A stretch of 64,000 bases of DNA. Source: Strigamia acuminata (Eukaryota; Arthropoda; Chilopoda; Geophilomorpha; Linotaeniidae). A program made the position numbers and the translations under genes. Shown in pieces: positions 11,262 to 23,048 of this stretch. Position 1 is the stretch's first letter. Each line of letters opens with the position of its first letter. The notes under the pieces are model-generated. The model saw nothing but the letters and a program-made list of their open reading frames with translations. It did no database searches and was not told the origin of the DNA. The stretch covers positions 21,850,427 through 21,914,426 of the forward strand of contig OX442315.1 in NCBI GenBank assembly GCA_949358305.1, read 5' to 3'.

Positions 11262-13998
11262 ATGCGCACTTTTCTCCACCACGTTTTCGCCTCGCTGTGG
11301 AGACGCAAAGTACTCGTCGTAGTACTTCTACTCGTCTTCGTATTATCAATGATGATCTTTCAGTACCACAGTGTCGACGACGACGACTCGTCGCTCAGTT
11401 TGCAGAGCAAACTTCATAGTGGAGGTCAAAGAACACTGAGAACTTTTGAGACAAGAGGGCTGAACAACAATTCGGATCGATTTCAGCACTTGCTGAGATC
11501 AGCGGAACAGCAACAGCGGATGCTCCAGCGACCAGTATCGGGCGAACAACAACGGATAGCAGAGGATGCGGAACAAGGCATTTTGCCACGAATTCCCCCA
11601 TCCGACCGTCGAATGCAGGAAGTCTTCCCTAACAGTGGACAAATCGACGTTCTTCAACCCCTCAAAGGAAACGAAGAGCACGTTGACGTCATGGCGGTGC
11701 CAAAACCCCATAAAAAACCGCCCTCGAGAGAATATTTTTATGGGCACGGACAAGTGAAAGAAATACCATACGAGCACTCGAAACTCGGTCACGACGACTC
11801 GAATGCAATTCATGGTCAAATCGTGCCTCAGGGAGCACCGTTCGTTCCCCGTAGGAGGCTTGTACACTTGGATTTGAAAGGAGCTCCACCGAAAATTGTC
11901 TATCTCGAGAAACTCTTGCCCATCTTAAAGGCGCTGGGAGCGACCGGGCTGCTCATAGAATACGAAGACATGTTTCCTTACGATGGTCCATTGAAATGGA
12001 TCGCAGCTCATAACCACTACAGCAAGAAAGAAGTGCGAGCAATCCTCCAACTGGCCAGGCAAAACGAGCTGGAAGTGATTCCACTAGTGCAAACGTTTGG
12101 TCATTTGGAGTTCGTTTTAAAGTTGGAAAACTTTCAACATTTGAGAGAGTTGCCGGCCATTCCGCAGGCTATGTGTCCGTCAAGGAACGAGTCCTTCAGC
12201 GTGGTCCAACAGCTCATCGACCAAGTGATGGACATGCACAAGGGCATACGCTGGCTTCACATCGGCTGTGACGAGGTGTTTCAACTAGGAGTGTGCTCCT
12301 TGTGCAACCAACGACCGCGCGAAGATCTCTTCCTTTCGCACGTGGCCCGCGTGGCCCAATACGTCCGACAAAAATATCGTGTCATACCTATCGTGTGGGA
12401 CGACATGTTTCATCATATGTCAACAGAACAACTGCGCAGGTATGAATTAAATAACTTAATTGCGAGTAAAACCAATGTTTTTTCGGTGGTTCATTTTCTT
12501 ACGAGATTTCTGTTAATGCGGGAAAATAAAATTTTCTGAAATTAAAAACTACAGTAAAATAGTTTAAAGTTCAGGCGTGTTAGCTGTGATGCATTTTCCC
12601 TTTTATTCTGCAGCTGATACGCCTCTCATCATTGTGTGAAATTCACCAAAGCTCAACTTTCGGTGGTCAGACAGTAAAATCTCGGTAGCAATGAAAATGA
12701 ACCATTACACAATAATACAGGTAATTTTAACGCAAGGAGTTGTTGGCTAAGTGCGGTTTGAGACCAATAAAAATTTTAATTAAAATAAATTCAAAGTAGC
12801 AAGCAGCTGACATTTTTACGATTCGAAATAAGCTGTTATACCGTAGTTTATTAAGAGATGGCCGGCTCTCGAGTACAATTTTTACAGCCTCATGGTAAGC
12901 TGAAGAGTGAAAACACTTTATTTCGCAGTACTGAAAGCTGATCAACTGTAAAATACACACATCTAAAATAGAACCGTACAGTGCATTATTCATACTGACA
13001 GCACTGCCTCGTCCGTATTGTTCGAGAAATAGAATTTCAAGCTGATATTTCCTCCAATTGAGTAATAAAAAGTGTAAAAATCTATCATTCATATTTATTT
13101 CAGATACGACATGGGCAACCTCGTAGAACCAATGCTTTGGACGTATGTGAATGACATTTATCGATTCATTTCTCCAAACGTTTGGACCGTATTTTCTGAA
13201 GTATTCCCCTACATTTGGGCCGCCAGCGCTTTCAAAGGAGCATTTGGCGAAACCCTGTCCATTCCTATAATTAAACGACATCTGGAGAATAACCTGGCCT
13301 GGCTACAAGTCCTCAATCAAGAGCATCGACGTTTCCGTGAAATTCGTGGCATTACTATCACTGGATGGCAACGTTACGACCATTTCGCCGTGTTATGCGA
13401 GCTTCTACCTGCAGCAGTCCCGTCTCTAGCCGTTAATGTTTTAGCAACCTCCCACGGATACTTCAATGAGTCCCTCCAGTCAGAGCTGTTCGAGGCATTA
13501 CAATGCATGAAGCATCAAAAATATACGACATTCATCGATTTAGAACGCGATCCTCACCTGTGGGCGAAACTTTCCTTCTGTTTCTTCCCGGGTGTTGCTT
13601 TCTTCAAAGTGACGGAACACCTGTCGCGTCTCCGCCAAAATGTTGATGAATTTTTAAAGAGTGAAACTGTTCATAAAGCATGGTTGACTGAGTACAATGT
13701 TCGTCGCAACTTCTCCAGCCTTACGAGAATCGACGTGACAATGCAGGAATTACCACGCTACTTGTACGATGTAGAAACTCTCATCAAGCACTCTCGCGAT
13801 GCGTTGCGAGAAGCGTTTGACGAATACACCGTGGCGGAATGGATCGAACAAAATGTCTACCCCATGTTGAGGAAACTCGAACTTCTCAATAGGGCGGCCA
13901 ACTCCCTTAAAAAATTAAACACGTGGCCTGTGAGGCCTTTTGAGACCTTACCTGATCTACAGAGGTTCAATATCGGTATACCTGACGATAATTCTTAA
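11262..13998 (+). CDS. HEXD: membrane-anchored hexosaminidase D-like glycosidase, copy 1
   Basis: GH20-type hexosaminidase D, expected to cleave terminal N-acetylhexosamine (GalNAc/GlcNAc) residues. Coding exons 11262-12439 and 13104-13998 join in phase and give 690 residues. An acceptor at 11183-11184 puts the first ATG at 11262, followed by a basic stretch and one hydrophobic segment (about residues 17-33), i.e. a type II signal anchor. A low-complexity Gln/Arg/Pro stem runs to about 195. The catalytic domain starts near 197 (LVHLDLKGAPP) and carries IEYEDMFPY, PLVQTFGH and the Asp-Glu pair of HIGCDEV (337-338). The second exon holds WAASAFKGA and TGWQRYDHF. Human HEXD lacks the anchor, so a secretory-pathway location is inferred. 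Reading through the 664-nt intron would truncate the protein after WDDMF. An AATAAA lies at 14060. Paralog of the gene at 48651. Confidence 0.92.
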
Positions 13999-14059
13999 TA
14001 ATATATGGCATATTGCTTTTAAATTATAATCAAATTGCGCAAATTGAAAACAATCGAAG

Positions 14060-14065
14060 AATAAA
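14060..14065 (+). terminator. poly(A) signal of HEXD copy 1
   Basis: AATAAA 62 nt after the stop codon of the HEXD copy 1 gene, the first such hexamer on that strand downstream of the stop. Confidence 0.6.
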
Positions 14066-17000
14066 CGCCTAAAATTTAGGTGTGTTGACTATAGTCTCTT
14101 ATGAAAAAATAGTGCAACGTTTATATATACAGTATTTACATTTAGTGCCCTTCTTCATGCACTTGTGATGAAATTCAACACTTTTGCTATATGATGAGTG
14201 ATGACAAAAATGTTGTAAGCCTGACTCCCCACGCTGCATTTTGCAGTGAATATAAATACTTCTTTTTTCAATTCCGTAAAGGAATTCCATTTCTACTTGG
14301 CACCACGTTCGTTTTGCTGTTTTTAATTTATAAAATTAAATTAAAGTTGTATTAAGTATTATGAATTAAATGATCTCTGTATTATAACAGGGGTCCTTTT
14401 TTTATACTTTATAAAGTTATTTACATTTATATTTATATATTTAAATTATAATTCGACGGTTTTTTTAATGGTATTTTTCAGTTTTCACAAAAACCCCCTC
14501 CAAAAAAGTGTTCAAATTTAGAATTAAGAATTCAAAAAAAATAATAATAATGATTAGTGAATAAAAATTTAATGTTATAAAGTTGAATTTCTAAGAGTTT
14601 GATTTATTAATTTTTTTTTTTTAATTTTAAATTAATTTCAAACATCTAGAGTATAAGAAAATTGAAGATTAATCTTTAATTCGACGTTGTCAGTTCCAGG
14701 CATAGAATTTCATTCTGAATTTGAAGAATCTTCTGATACTCTAGCATAAAGTTGAAAAATGGGACTTGTCAATTTTTTCTCTGTTATGATCAGATCAAAA
14801 TCAATTTTAATTCCAGAGATTAAAATCGTTTTGGAACGCCGAAGTTTATTTCATTTCATTTTAGAACATTTTAAACTTAGCGACTACGGTAATATTTTTT
14901 TTTTCCATTTCAAAGTGGATTTTTGTGATAATACGTTTTTTTCGTCGTTACTGTTACTCCCAGAATTGTGTATTTAACGAACAATCCTATTATTATTAAT
15001 TTTTAAAAAATAATTATTTTTTCCACTTCAGGTTACTTTACAAAAAAAAATAATTCCAAACTTGAAATTCTTGTCTAAATAATTTTTTTCTCCTCAAAAA
15101 TTCAACCGATTACATGACTTCAAAGACGGAACTAATTTTCACAATTTCTCCAAAGGGTTTGTACAAATTCTCGTCTGTTTTTGTTTTTGCATCTGCCCTT
15201 CTTTCCGTCAGACGCCTATAATTATGGATGCATTTAATTCATTTTATCTAATTGCTTTTTTTAATTAATGCGCTGTTTTCTTTGTCATTTTTCTTAGTTC
15301 TTTTCACTTCGTTTTGCAACTTATCAAAGTCAACAATTACGCCGTGTAATTTTAGTTTTTTATTTCCAATTAAAAAGAAAAAGTTAACGCTGACGAATTT
15401 TAAAATAAGTTAATATTTAATTAAAAATTAGTAAATGAAGAAATCGACCGCGTCAAGATGAATCAAGTGCAACGTTTATTTAAACATTTTTTTTTTCCTT
15501 TCTCAAATTATTTTCATTCGTCATTACCGTATTGATTTTACCTCTCATTGTTACTCATCACGTTATCTATAATAATACTTATTACAACGATCATAAAAAT
15601 CAACTTTTAATCAATTATTAATAAAATCAAACCAACCTAATGAAATTTTCTTTAAAATTGACAAATTTATCGTTGAAACTAAATGAATAATTCCAATGAT
15701 GCCATGATCAATTTTCATATCACGACCAAACGTAATTCTTCCTCAAGAGCTGCCATTAATGTTCATAAGACTTTGCTAAATGCTATTCACCACTATTTAA
15801 ATTGACTATTGAAATGCACTGTTGTTCAAATGTTAACTACAGCCCGTTAATAACAAATCCAATTTAAAAATTCACAAAACCAATTAAAAGTAATCTCTGC
15901 TGGCATAAATCGTCAAAGAACTGCAATAATAGGAACACTTTTCGCTTTTAATCCGGTTAAATTGAGTTAATTCATTTAATCAGAGTTCAAGTTCATATTA
16001 AAAAGGAACTAGAGTCGTACTAGTAACTCAATCGAATTGTAAATGGTCAACTTTAAAACGACGCACTTCAAAATATCCTTAAAATTGTCGCCTTCAAAAC
16101 AAGTTTAAAGGGAAGCCCAACCCTGTGCGGAGCTTTTTGTGTTTTTTTGCAGATTTATCGACTGTGACAAAATTTTTTTTTTCAACTTGTTTTTATCACA
16201 TCATTCAAACAAACCAAAAATAAAAGAAAATTATAAAAGTAAAGCGTTTTTACTGTGGTCGGTATAGTACAAACTTAAAAAAGAATAAAAACTAAATAAA
16301 TTCAAGTGCAAATGTAATTTCGGTTGAAATGAATTACGACATTGTGGAAACAAATAAAAGCATGACGAGAAAATGGAAATATAAAAAAAAATATTTGGCC
16401 TACTATGAAAAACAAAGTCATGAAAACTCATCCTTTGTTCTTGGCGTAGCAAACTGAGACGAGTTTAAATCACTCGTGAAGGATCGGCCTTCGCTTTTGA
16501 CTCGTCCCAGCCAATGAGTCCCAAGGGGAGCCATGAAATGGTTTTATTTTCCCTATAGTCACGAGCAGAGAGAGTGAGGCGATACAATTTCGTCGCCGCC
16601 CGGGTGTTTAACGACCCCCCTCTGAACAAGCGAGAAAAACAGATTTCTTTATAACAAACTCAACAAATGCACACGTTGAAAAACAAATGACAACACCACA
16701 AAAAATCATCTTTCTCGTGCTTTGAATTTGGTTAATTGCTAAATAGTAAAAAGATACATTTTTAAAAATTACAACTGTATTTGTAAAATATAAATATATA
16801 CAAGTATATGTTTTTAAAATCCAATAATTTCATTTCATCGAAAAAAAAAATTAATCTCGAAAAGTGAATTATGAATAACGTTTGTAATAAACAATCAGTC
16901 AAAATAAAATTGATTTCAGCATTCTTCCCATAAAATATAAAAAGAAATTATTATTTTTTTAAAATTCTAGAAATGTTACCATTTATAATAAGTGTATTTG

Positions 17001-18982
17001 TTTATTAGCCCTCATTTTATTTTGCGGTGCCCACATTCCTTTGCAATAATAACTTTCAAAGGAAATATCAAATTCCAAGTATTTTTGTGGCATTCTTTCC
17101 TCCTGGTGAAAGTTCTATATGATTAATTCACCTGTTTTTTTTCCAACCAGTTTTTGATGGCAAGAACGTTTGCTGCCTTTTCTATTACAATTATTGCCCA
17201 AATTGTTTGCTCATTTTCACTCAAAATTACTAAAAAAAAAATAAAAGTAAAATAAAATACCTAACCTTTAAATAAAAATTTCAAAAATGCTAAAAATAAG
17301 ATGCAAAATTGAAAATCATCCATTTTAAAACCCCACCACATATAAGAACCCTTGTGTCATGTGTGCTGTCCAATCAATATCCCTAACTCAGACAAGATCT
17401 TCTTTAAGTGCATGCATAATTCAACTTGCATTCTGTGTACACGTCCCAGAACTCCATAATAAGAAACAAAATTGGTGAGAAGAAGCTACCATTTCATCTA
17501 AAACCTTAATGACTAATGACATGGGTCATTGAACTCATAAAACTTACAATAACGCTTCAACTTTACTCACTAGAATTAGCTATATGTTTAATTAAACCAT
17601 ACCAACACTAGCCAAACATTAAATATTAATCAAGGGAAATATATAATTAAACTTCAACAGCATTTAATAACCTTTAAACTTTATGGTATATGATAATCCT
17701 TTGGGCTTCTGCCACATTTTGCCCGAATAATCCCTCTGATTAAAGGGTTAATCACATCCTTCTACAAAACCAGGAACTAATTAGTAGTTAAAAACTTCAC
17801 TTTTTTTATACAATAATATTAAAAAGTAATCATGTCATTATTTGCTAAATTACATATACTAATGACCTATTAATTCCTTAACAGATTACCGGTAAGTACT
17901 TCCTCTCGGCTCGGTTTAGTACAGCCAAGCAGCACAAATAACGTAGAATCAATAATAGCTGCTGCAACAGACAACAATATTGCGTTTGGTAGAGTTTTCA
18001 TCACAACTAAGTAGCTGCGACATCGATTTGCGACCAATAATGCAATGATTTTGATATACGCCAGCATATACTTATGTCAACGTCAATTTTATATCGACAT
18101 ATCATCGATATTCCTGTTGCCTGAGCAATAGGATTACTGTATGATCAAACAAAATTTTGACAAACCATAATCAAATAAAAAGGATAAACAACAAAAAAAC
18201 TCACTTTTCCATGCCTCTTTTCGATTGGATTTCCAATATATGTAAGTGACTGTCAGTCCACCGTTTCCGCTTTCCATCTTCAATTTTTTTTTTCCATCAG
18301 GTTCCTATTTTTTCATATCAAAGGTAGCTATTAATTTCAAAAAGAAAATGTTTTAGTTTGTTTTGGGGACTCAGCAATCTCGTTAATAGATGGAAGAACG
18401 TAGAGTTATTGTCAAAACGCAGTCAAGCTTTGCTTTTGTTGAAAGAGGAGAAGATTGGCCGAACACAATTGAACCCAAATACTGAGAAGAAAAAAATAGA
18501 AAAGACAAAAGTTAGTTTCACCAATAATATACGGGAGTAACCCCTGTAACGAAGTAAAAGTAAACAACAACAACAAAAAAACGTCAATGAAAGAATGACC
18601 AAAGTCAATAACGAGTTCCACAAAAAGGTTCCTCCTTAATTCACTTCGGTGTTCGCTGTATGGATGAATTATTGCTAAAGGTTGTGTTAGACTTGGTTGC
18701 TCTCCTCCTTCTGGTCGTGAATAATAAAGGGGGAAATAGTGAAAGTGCGTCCAATCAAAGGACCAATGTAACTGTCGCATCCAATTAAGTGGTGAGGTCA
18801 ACCAACAGCTTCACTATCTCTCTTTTATTTTCACTAGCTGTATTTGAAAAGTGATTTAGTAGCTCCTAAATGCATTTATTTGCTAGTAACTGCACATTTA
18901 GTCTGTTATTTACTCACAAAGTCAGGGGATAAAAGGTTTACCACTAGGTTTACCATGAATTTTAAATTTTGTTTAAAATAAC
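14066..18982. other. gene-poor interval
   Basis: About 4.9 kb of AT-rich DNA without a supportable gene. A GC-richer island at 16450-16640 contains a CCAAT box, an SP-type GCCGCCCGGG patch and a TTTAACGACCCCC phrase that recurs in the tandem duplication at 36474 and 39097. It could be a regulatory element or distant promoter, but I see no exon attached to it. Confidence 0.5.
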
Positions 18983-19193
18983 GTATTACCCTGCTTATTG
19001 CGGCATGCTGTTGGGCATGGGTTTATCATCTTTTTCCAATCTCGCTCAAAAAGTCTATACCGGCATGCGCGTACAGAGCGTAACATTTTGGTAGCCAGAT
19101 GAATAATTATGTTAAAATTTGGGCCTGAAATTTAAGTTTTCTTGATATTGGAAAAATTTATAGAAATTTAGGCCAATTTCCTACACTCTAGAC

Positions 19194-19197
19194 ATCT
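19194..19197. repeat. target-site duplication, left copy
   Basis: ATCT directly before the left LTR; the same four bases follow the right LTR at 30587-30590. A 4-bp duplication is usual for Ty3/gypsy integrases. Confidence 0.85.
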
Positions 19198-19807
19198 TGT
19201 CGTAACCTTGATTCCGGTAAATAAACTTACACAATATCTTACTAATAACACCCTTTATTTCACACTTGTAATAATACAATAATGATACTTAACAATGTGG
19301 TCTCGGATCCTTGCTGGCGGATACGATTTGTTGCTGCACGGCAGTCTTACACGTGGCTTCTACTGTTGTCTAGGGTAATGGCGTCTGGCGAAACACGTGT
19401 TCGCAAACGCTTCGCTTCGGGAGATATTACGATCGTAGTATTGCTACGATAATATCTGTGACTCTGATTTATAGATGTAATTGGCAACGGGCATCGATCC
19501 TCTATCAATCCGGTAAAACGGCCTGACGGTGAGGTGGTGATGCTAATGTTGCTCTGGTATCTATAAAGTGGGGGGTTTCCGGTCAGACACGGGTTTAAAT
19601 ACTGGCTGGACCGGAAATGACGTATTTGCCTAAATTCGGAGAATTATGCAAATTCATGACGTTGTCACGTCAGTCCCGCAGAAACGGTAAAACTAGTATA
19701 GCTAGTTTTCCCGTAATGATCTGACAATATTTTATTATGAATACTAAAATCATTATTTATTGAATTATAAATTATTAAAACACTTTTGTGACCTCGTGGT
19801 CACCACA
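19198..19807 (-). repeat. 3' LTR (element orientation)
   Basis: 610 bp, identical by eye to 29977-30586. On the minus strand it begins TGTGGTGACC and ends TTACGACA. Visible signals on that strand: POU octamer ATTTGCAT (19653-19646), CRE-like TGACGT half-sites, TATAAA (19473-19468), a hairpin around 19422-19456, and AATAAA (19259-19254) about 57 nt before the LTR end, consistent with U3-R-U5 order. Confidence 0.93.
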
Positions 19808-19809
19808 CG

Positions 19810-19819
19810 TCCCCTCCTC
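19810..19819 (-). other. polypurine tract
   Basis: GAGGAGGGGA on the minus strand, two bases before the 3' LTR. This is the expected position for priming plus-strand DNA. The same 2-bp gap (CG) separates the primer site from the other LTR. Confidence 0.8.
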
Positions 19820-19886
19820 AGCAATGTTGTTGGGGGATTTACAATAAAACAACAAACATTGCGAAAACTCAAAGTTAGATTTCACT

Positions 19887-22802
19887 TTACTTCTTCTCAG
19901 GTGATCCCTGGGGAACATCCGGAGGCGGAGGTGGAGGTAGTTCTTCAGTTACGGATGGTTCAGCCATCTTCGGAGTTGTGGGTTTACTGATCGGCGGAGT
20001 AGAGGTAAGACGGGACGAGCGGTCGCTTGGATCTTCAAATTCTCCGATAAAATATCGATCGTGGCCGCCAACCGGTTCGTATGCGGCGCCGACTCGTTCG
20101 TGTATCCAAATACGTGAAAGGAAGGGAGCTAGGCCCTGATTCGTGTGGTGGATCTTCTGGGCCTCGGCTGGAGTCTTTGGGGCACGGTGGGCGCGCAACA
20201 GACGTTGGTGTTGAATGAAATCGACGCCCGGACCCGCTTCGAGGGTGCGTTCCATCCACACATAAAGCGAATGACCATGATCGCTTGATTTCTTAATTTT
20301 ATCCTTCGTTCCCTTGGTCATGGTCAAGCTCGGATAATACGTCTTCAGATGTGCATCGATTGGAGGCAACGGCTTTGGCTCCATCCTTTTCTTGGGCCGC
20401 AGGATCTTCGGCTTCGCTTTCGATTTTCGGACGACTGTTTTCACGCCCTCGATCGGGACCAGTCCTTCGGGGAACTTTATCGTCTCCTCTGGAGTGGCTG
20501 CCGGGACTGTCTGGTTTGCCGGAGTCTCAGGGAGAGGTTCGTTGATTAATACGACTGGTTCGCTCTGTGGTAAAGCCACAGTTCGGACCGCTTGATATGA
20601 TTGCTCCGGGTCGACGTCCTCCGCAACTAACTGCGCGCGAACCTGGATACAGGAAGGGACTAACTTTAGCCATCGTTCGATGAGAGCGGGAGGCAACAGA
20701 AAGCTTTCATGTGCGACGACTGCCCAGGCTGCCAACGCTACACGGGCGTTTCTAAATGTGGACGCGGCCAATACGAGCGACATCATGTCCGTGAGTACGA
20801 CCGTTGTGCGCGCTGTCCGTGACGGATGATCTCGTCCAGGGCTCTTGATGAACTCTATGGCTGCACTTTGGATGTTTGTTATCGCAATCTGCATGGTCCT
20901 GGCTTGATATTCGTCAACGTCGGACACCATCTCTTTCGCTTGTTCGATCGTGGTTGTGTCGAGAAACGACTGTAAATCGTATGGCGTTGGGTCGAACTGG
21001 ATCGTGGCTCGAACCTCCGAAGACTGGTTATTGGAAGTTGGTTTTGAAGGCGTTTGGTCGTTCTTATCGGTTTTAGCCACGGCCACTTGCTTTGAATTAA
21101 TTAAAACTCGTTGAATGTCGGGTTCGGGCTCATCCCAAACAATCGGCGTTCTCGACGTGGAAATTTCGCTTCGCGTTTCTTCCGGTACGGCCGGGAAAAT
21201 GGGTCCAAAACGATCTTGTCGTCGTTTAAGTTGTTCAAAGGGACTCAGCGATGTTGGGGTTCCGATAATCACAGTCTTTCGGAATGCGCTGGGCAGACTA
21301 GAAGGTACGCTACTAACTGGTTTTGTTGGCGCCTTGATGAATGCGCTTGGTACCGATGTTACACTCATCTCGATTGATTTGGTCGGCCGATAGACGGGTT
21401 TCGCCTGTTCGTTCTTGACTTTCAGGACGGCTGCTACCATATCGGCTTCGGTGTAAAGTTTTTCTTGTTCGGGTACGATCATCGGCTCTACCGATTGTTC
21501 GTGTTCGATCGTTATTGGCACTTCTTGTCGAACTTCCACTTGCAGAGTCTCTACCTCATCGACTTCACGTGATCTCTCAAAGCGTCCCCATGTTTCCGCT
21601 CGTGGCCTTGATAACCTGAGGCATCCGCGTTGGTTCGGTCGATTCCTGGAGTAGCGGTAAGTCTCAACCTCTCGTGGTCTCTCGACTCTGGGTTCTCGTC
21701 GCGGTGAGGGTTCTCGAGCGTGTCGGTAATAAACTCGAGGATGTGACTGCGATCGATCTTGCGTGTTGTACGACGTGCTTGGCTGATCCAGGCGTCGTCG
21801 CTTGTTGTCGTGTGTGTTATTCAACAACTCGCTCGAGAGTCGCTTCTCCGCTTTTTGTCGCTTGCGCCCAAAGATGCCCAGGTAGTGGAGCTGGTGCATT
21901 GCTTTCTGTGAGGTGATAAATCCGTGTTCGGGTCGCCAGTTGGGAACGTCTGGTCTTTCTCCTCGAACCTGGCTTAACCAAGTTTTTATCTCATCTGTCG
22001 AATACCCTGCTGGTTTCAGTATTTTGAAGAGATCTCGATACGCCGTCCGTCTGACTTCGTTGTAATAGTCTCTGTGTATTTGTCGGCGCTCTTCGTCTGT
22101 AGCGGCGTTTTGCCACCTCTCGAGGACAGCCCACTCTTCGGGCTCGCTTGGATAGTCCTTTTCCAAAAACTTGTTTGGGAGTGGTGCTGGTGCGTCGTCG
22201 CGTTCTGGAATTTCAGTCCTCAGTGCGTCGCGCATCTTTTCTGGGAAGTAGTGTATCAGGGTCTCCTGACTTGCCCAAAATCGCGATCGGGCTCGGGATG
22301 AAGTGAGCCGAATTTTCCATGGTCCGGTGTCGACGTCGTCCTCTAACGCTCTTCGAAATGGGGTCGGAATTTCGCTTCTCCAGAGTGTACCCGAAGACAC
22401 GTTTTGCGGATCGATGGGTCCCCACGTAAGTTGGTGTTCCGGCTGAGGAATGAATACATAAAAATTAGATTTTTGTTAAATTCCGAATTTGGATTCAAGA
22501 TGGCGCCATGGTCGACCATGTGCTCTTTACACGTGTTGAATCTTAAATAATGGCTCGTGTCATTTTTCGTTTGTTGACATAAAGATGTTTTCTTTTATGA
22601 ATCTTGTTTCACGTATTTTTGTGGTTTAGCCACAAATTAAATTCTTTGTTATTTTTACCTTTTCGTTTCCATCGGGCTTTTCCCGATTTTCTTCCGGTTC
22701 AACCTCGTCCCATCTTGCGGGATCGTTCCATTCGTCTTCGCTTGGGTCCCGATCCATTTCTTCCTCTTCGTTGTCGGGTGATTGCTTCCAGTTTCTTCGC
22801 AT
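19887..22802 (-). CDS. ORF3, novel non-envelope protein of the retrotransposon
   Basis: Third gene of the element, downstream of pol where related elements carry env. Best model: exon 22802-22659 and exon 22442-19887, 899 residues from the ATG at 22802. The first exon's frame is open back to about 22993 and has another acceptor (CCTCCTAG, AG at 22968-22967), so translation could start in a more upstream exon of a spliced subgenomic RNA. The N-terminus is acidic (DNEEEEMDRD). Then come a basic NLS-like NKRRRLD, an Arg/Ser/Glu-rich middle, a helical Ala/Val-rich block near MMSLVLAASTF, a Lys/Pro-rich basic stretch, and a proline run (PPPPPPDVP) at the end. There is no signal peptide, furin site or clear membrane span, so it is not an envelope. 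Function unknown; nucleic-acid binding or a host-interaction role is conjecture. Confidence 0.75.
22443..22658 (-). other. intron in retrotransposon ORF3
   Basis: Donor AAAAG|GTAAAA at 22658-22657 and acceptor TTCATTCCTCAG ending at 22443 bound a 216-nt AT-rich segment. The two flanking open frames join at a codon boundary, and the segment itself contains stops in that frame (one near 22474). Confidence 0.75.
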
Positions 22803-23048
22803 TTTTGATTCAATTTGTTGGTTGCGATTTTTGTCAAGCACCTGTTGTCGTCGTGACAGAACGCGGAGTGCAAAGTTGAAAGGGTAGTCGAGGTTAAGTA
22901 TCTTGATTGGCTTTCGTATGTAATACGTAGTTGATTGTTGGAGTCTCCTTGTGATTGTTTTTGTCCCTAGGAGGTCGGGGTAATTACGTCATATTGTTTT
23001 ATCGCTTTTGATTGGTTATGCCAACCATTTTGGATTTTTCTTGCTTTA

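Noticed and set aside
12727-13281. 184-codon minus-strand open frame across the HEXD copy 1 intron
   Set aside because: It overlaps the second coding exon antisense, starts at a non-ATG codon, has no recognisable domain, and the plus-strand exons explain the conserved sequence.
19887-22400. ORF3 as a retroviral envelope
   Set aside because: It has the right position, but no signal peptide, furin-like cleavage site, fusion peptide or C-terminal membrane span.
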